A DNA stretch of 43,019 bases. It comes from Akkermansiaceae bacterium (lineage in GTDB: Bacteria; Verrucomicrobiota; Verrucomicrobiia; Verrucomicrobiales; Akkermansiaceae). The notes under the pieces are model-generated. The model was not told where the DNA came from, searched no databases, and saw only the letters and a list, made by a program, of their open reading frames with translations. How positions within the stretch are numbered: the stretch's first letter is position 1; the number at the start of each line of letters is the position of its first letter. The translations under genes were made by a program, and so were the position numbers. The stretch is taken from assembly GCA_030725745.1 (NCBI GenBank), contig JANRFH010000006.1, positions 1-43,019 on the forward strand. The letters are read 5' to 3'. Shown here in pieces: positions 41,708 through 43,019 of the stretch.

Positions 41708-42091
41708 GTGAAACGATTTGAAAACGGCCAGATCACACGCCGCGAGCGACAAGTGATGGACATCCTTTTCCGCAAGGGGAAATGCACGGCGGAAGATGTC
41801 ATGGAGGAGCTGCCCGATCCGCCAAGCTACTCCGCCGTCCGCGCACTGCTTTCCACCCTTGAACAAAAGGAACTCGTCACCCACTCAAAGGATTCACGCC
41901 GCTATGTATACAGCGCAGCTGTTCCCGAAAAGAAGGCGAAGCGCACCGCGCTGAAACAACTCATGGCCACCTTCTTCGATGGCAGCCCGGAGAAGCTCGT
42001 CGCCTCACTGCTCGATCCGAAAGACCAGAACCTCTCGAATGACGAAATCGCCCGCATCAGGAAACTCATCGACGGCGACGAAGGAAAATGA
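41708..42091 (+). CDS. BlaI/MecI/CopY-family repressor
   Basis: Winged-helix repressor of the penicillinase-repressor family, usually removed by a partner BlaR1/MecR1-type protease. In 127 residues, ITRRERQVMDILFRKGKCTAEDVMEELPDPPSYSAVRALLSTLEQKELVTH is the DNA-binding domain (about 8-58), ending at the wing SKDSRRYVYSA. The C-terminal dimerisation helices follow, KKAKRTALKQLMATFFDGSPEKLVASLL. The GTG at 41708 gives a family-like start (MKRFENGQITRRE); an in-frame ATG at 41651 lies inside the operators and is unlikely. The M56 peptidase gene follows 16 bases later. Three motif copies upstream suggest autoregulation. Confidence 0.9.
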   Translation: MKRFENGQITRRERQVMDILFRKGKCTAEDVMEELPDPPSYSAVRALLSTLEQKELVTHSKDSRRYVYSAAVPEKKAKRTALKQLMATFFDGSPEKLVASLLDPKDQNLSNDEIARIRKLIDGDEGK

Positions 42092-42107
42092 AACCCTCAC
42101 CACGGAA

Positions 42108-42992
42108 ATGATCGCGCTCGCCACCTTTTCACTCATCGCCACCGGCTTGGTTCTGCTCGCCGGGCGAAAGGATGCCGCACGCGATCCAAGGCTGACCTTT
42201 TCACTGCTGATGCTGATGGCTGTACTCCCACTGCTGGGCTTCTTCCTCCCGAAAATCGAAGTCCTTCCAACTACCGCCGCCGCAAGCACATCCACCTTCC
42301 CATGGGCAATTGTTCTCACCACGATCTGGGCAAGCGGCCTCCTCATCTGCATCGCAAGGCTCGCTTGGGCAGCAATCGGGCTGAACCGCTGGAGAAAACG
42401 CGCGACCGAAATCGAATCCATCGATGGAGTCGCCGTCCTCGAACTCCCGGAACTTCGCGGACCTGTCGCCGCAGGTATTTTCCGGAAAGTCATTTTCGTC
42501 CCGGAATCGTGGAAAACGTTCCCTAAAGACGAGCAGAAAATGGTACTCGCCCACGAACTCGCCCACCACCGCCGCCGCGATCCCCTCTGGCGCCTCTGCG
42601 CGGAACTCGCCCGCGCCGCCCATTGGTATCACCCCCTCGCTCACTGGATGGCGAAGCGTTTCAGCCTCCAGTGCGAATACGCCTGCGATGAATCCGTCAT
42701 CCGCCAAGGCAGCGATGCAAAACGCTACGCAACACTCCTCTGCGACTTCGCAGAAAAACGCGCCAACTCCCCCTTCGCCCTCGCCATGGCGGATTCTTCA
42801 TCGTTGGAAAAACGCGTAGGCCGCATGTTCCAGCCCACTAGCCGCAGCGGCATCCTCACCTTCGCGATCCTCGGTAGTTTCGGAGCCATCACCGCCTGCG
42901 CCCTTGCGATGCTGGGCAACCAGCAAACCCACGTGCCGGACGCTGAAATCCAATTGCGCATGACCGCAAATCCGTTTCCGGGAGAGCGATAG
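42108..42992 (+). CDS. M56-family (BlaR1-like) membrane metallopeptidase
   Basis: Integral membrane zinc peptidase likely to inactivate the neighbouring repressor when it senses a signal. In 294 residues: three helices in the first half (about 2-20, 28-46, 66-90); the zinc motif HELAHH (HExxH, about residue 151) with the following RRRDPLWRLCAEL; and the second-site YACDESVIRQG (about residue 191). One more helix near 252-274 (ILTFAILGSFGAITACALAML) and a short tail end the protein. The beta-lactam-sensing penicillin-binding domain of BlaR1/MecR1 is absent, so the signal is something else. Start at 42108 (ATG) avoids a long open extension into the repressor. Confidence 0.9.
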   Translation: MIALATFSLIATGLVLLAGRKDAARDPRLTFSLLMLMAVLPLLGFFLPKIEVLPTTAAASTSTFPWAIVLTTIWASGLLICIARLAWAAIGLNRWRKRATEIESIDGVAVLELPELRGPVAAGIFRKVIFVPESWKTFPKDEQKMVLAHELAHHRRRDPLWRLCAELARAAHWYHPLAHWMAKRFSLQCEYACDESVIRQGSDAKRYATLLCDFAEKRANSPFALAMADSSSLEKRVGRMFQPTSRSGILTFAILGSFGAITACALAMLGNQQTHVPDAEIQLRMTANPFPGER

Positions 42993-42993
42993 G

Positions 42994-43019
42994 AACGTGG
43001 CGGCGGATTGCATCCGCCA
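42994..43019 (+). repeat. REP-like hairpin, copy 2 (after M56 gene stop)
   Basis: 26 bases starting one base after the stop of the peptidase gene, with hairpin GGCGGAT-TGC-ATCCGCC. Identical to the rpsE-linked copy (15349-15374) except in one loop base. It runs to the window end, so more may lie beyond. Confidence 0.7.

Overview
The window looks like a chromosomal segment of a member of the Verrucomicrobiota, most likely a Verrucomicrobiaceae-type bacterium. This is an inference from the gene order, the protein style (Gly/Arg- and Ala/Pro-rich tails on ribosomal proteins, exported SUMF1-type proteins, many envelope proteins) and a broken secreted protein that begins with an 'RTYSSARHDRF'-type domain. 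No 16S gene is present to confirm it. The DNA is moderately GC-rich, apart from an AT-richer patch around 3.5-4.4 kb. I see no rRNA, tRNA, CRISPR array, prophage or intact insertion sequence.

Layout. (1) 1-5.5 kb: a metallo-beta-lactamase/beta-CASP hydrolase, a decayed secreted-protein gene, asnS, an AT-rich orphan membrane-anchored gene, a 0.7-kb gene-free stretch with repeat-like DNA, and a small heat-shock protein with a clear terminator. (2) 5.6-9.7 kb: an ExbB/TolQ-ExbD/TolR-TPR operon followed by a small tyrosine-phosphatase-like gene. (3) 9.7-28.1 kb: lepA and a BrnT/BrnA-type toxin-antitoxin pair, then a long leftward translation locus. Read in its own direction this runs rpsL-rpsG-fusA-rpsJ-rplC-rplD-rplW-rplB-rpsS-[exported coiled-coil gene]-rplV-rpsC-rplP-rpmC-rpsQ-rplN-rplX-rplE-rpsH-rplF-rplR-rpsE-rplO-secY-map. 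tuf, rpsN, rpmD and the alpha-operon genes are not in their usual places, and a non-ribosomal exported coiled-coil gene sits between rpsS and rplV. (4) 28.3-31.6 kb: two small membrane proteins and the RNA-binding protein Tex. (5) 32.0-35.1 kb: a polytopic acyltransferase, an SGNH-hydrolase lipoprotein and gapA. (6) 35.1-40.7 kb: a leftward set with two tandem paralogous exported proteins, a formylglycine-generating-enzyme-like protein with its cysteine pair intact, a CcsA/HemX-like membrane protein, a short hemA and rsmC. (7) 40.8-43.0 kb: a lipoprotein gene facing a BlaI-type repressor and M56 peptidase pair, with three copies of one candidate operator between them.

How the parts fit. The translation locus should supply much of the ribosome core, EF-G, the Sec channel and N-terminal Met removal. 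The TolQR/TPR set, SGNH and acyltransferase genes, SUMF1 protein and lipoprotein all belong to the envelope. The BlaI-M56-lipoprotein module looks like a compact signal-responsive switch. Non-coding DNA carries several palindromic or reiterated elements: a small REP-like hairpin found twice directly after stop codons, a 28-bp inverted repeat, a 20-bp perfect inverted repeat, and A/T-rich reiterated leaders in front of several genes.
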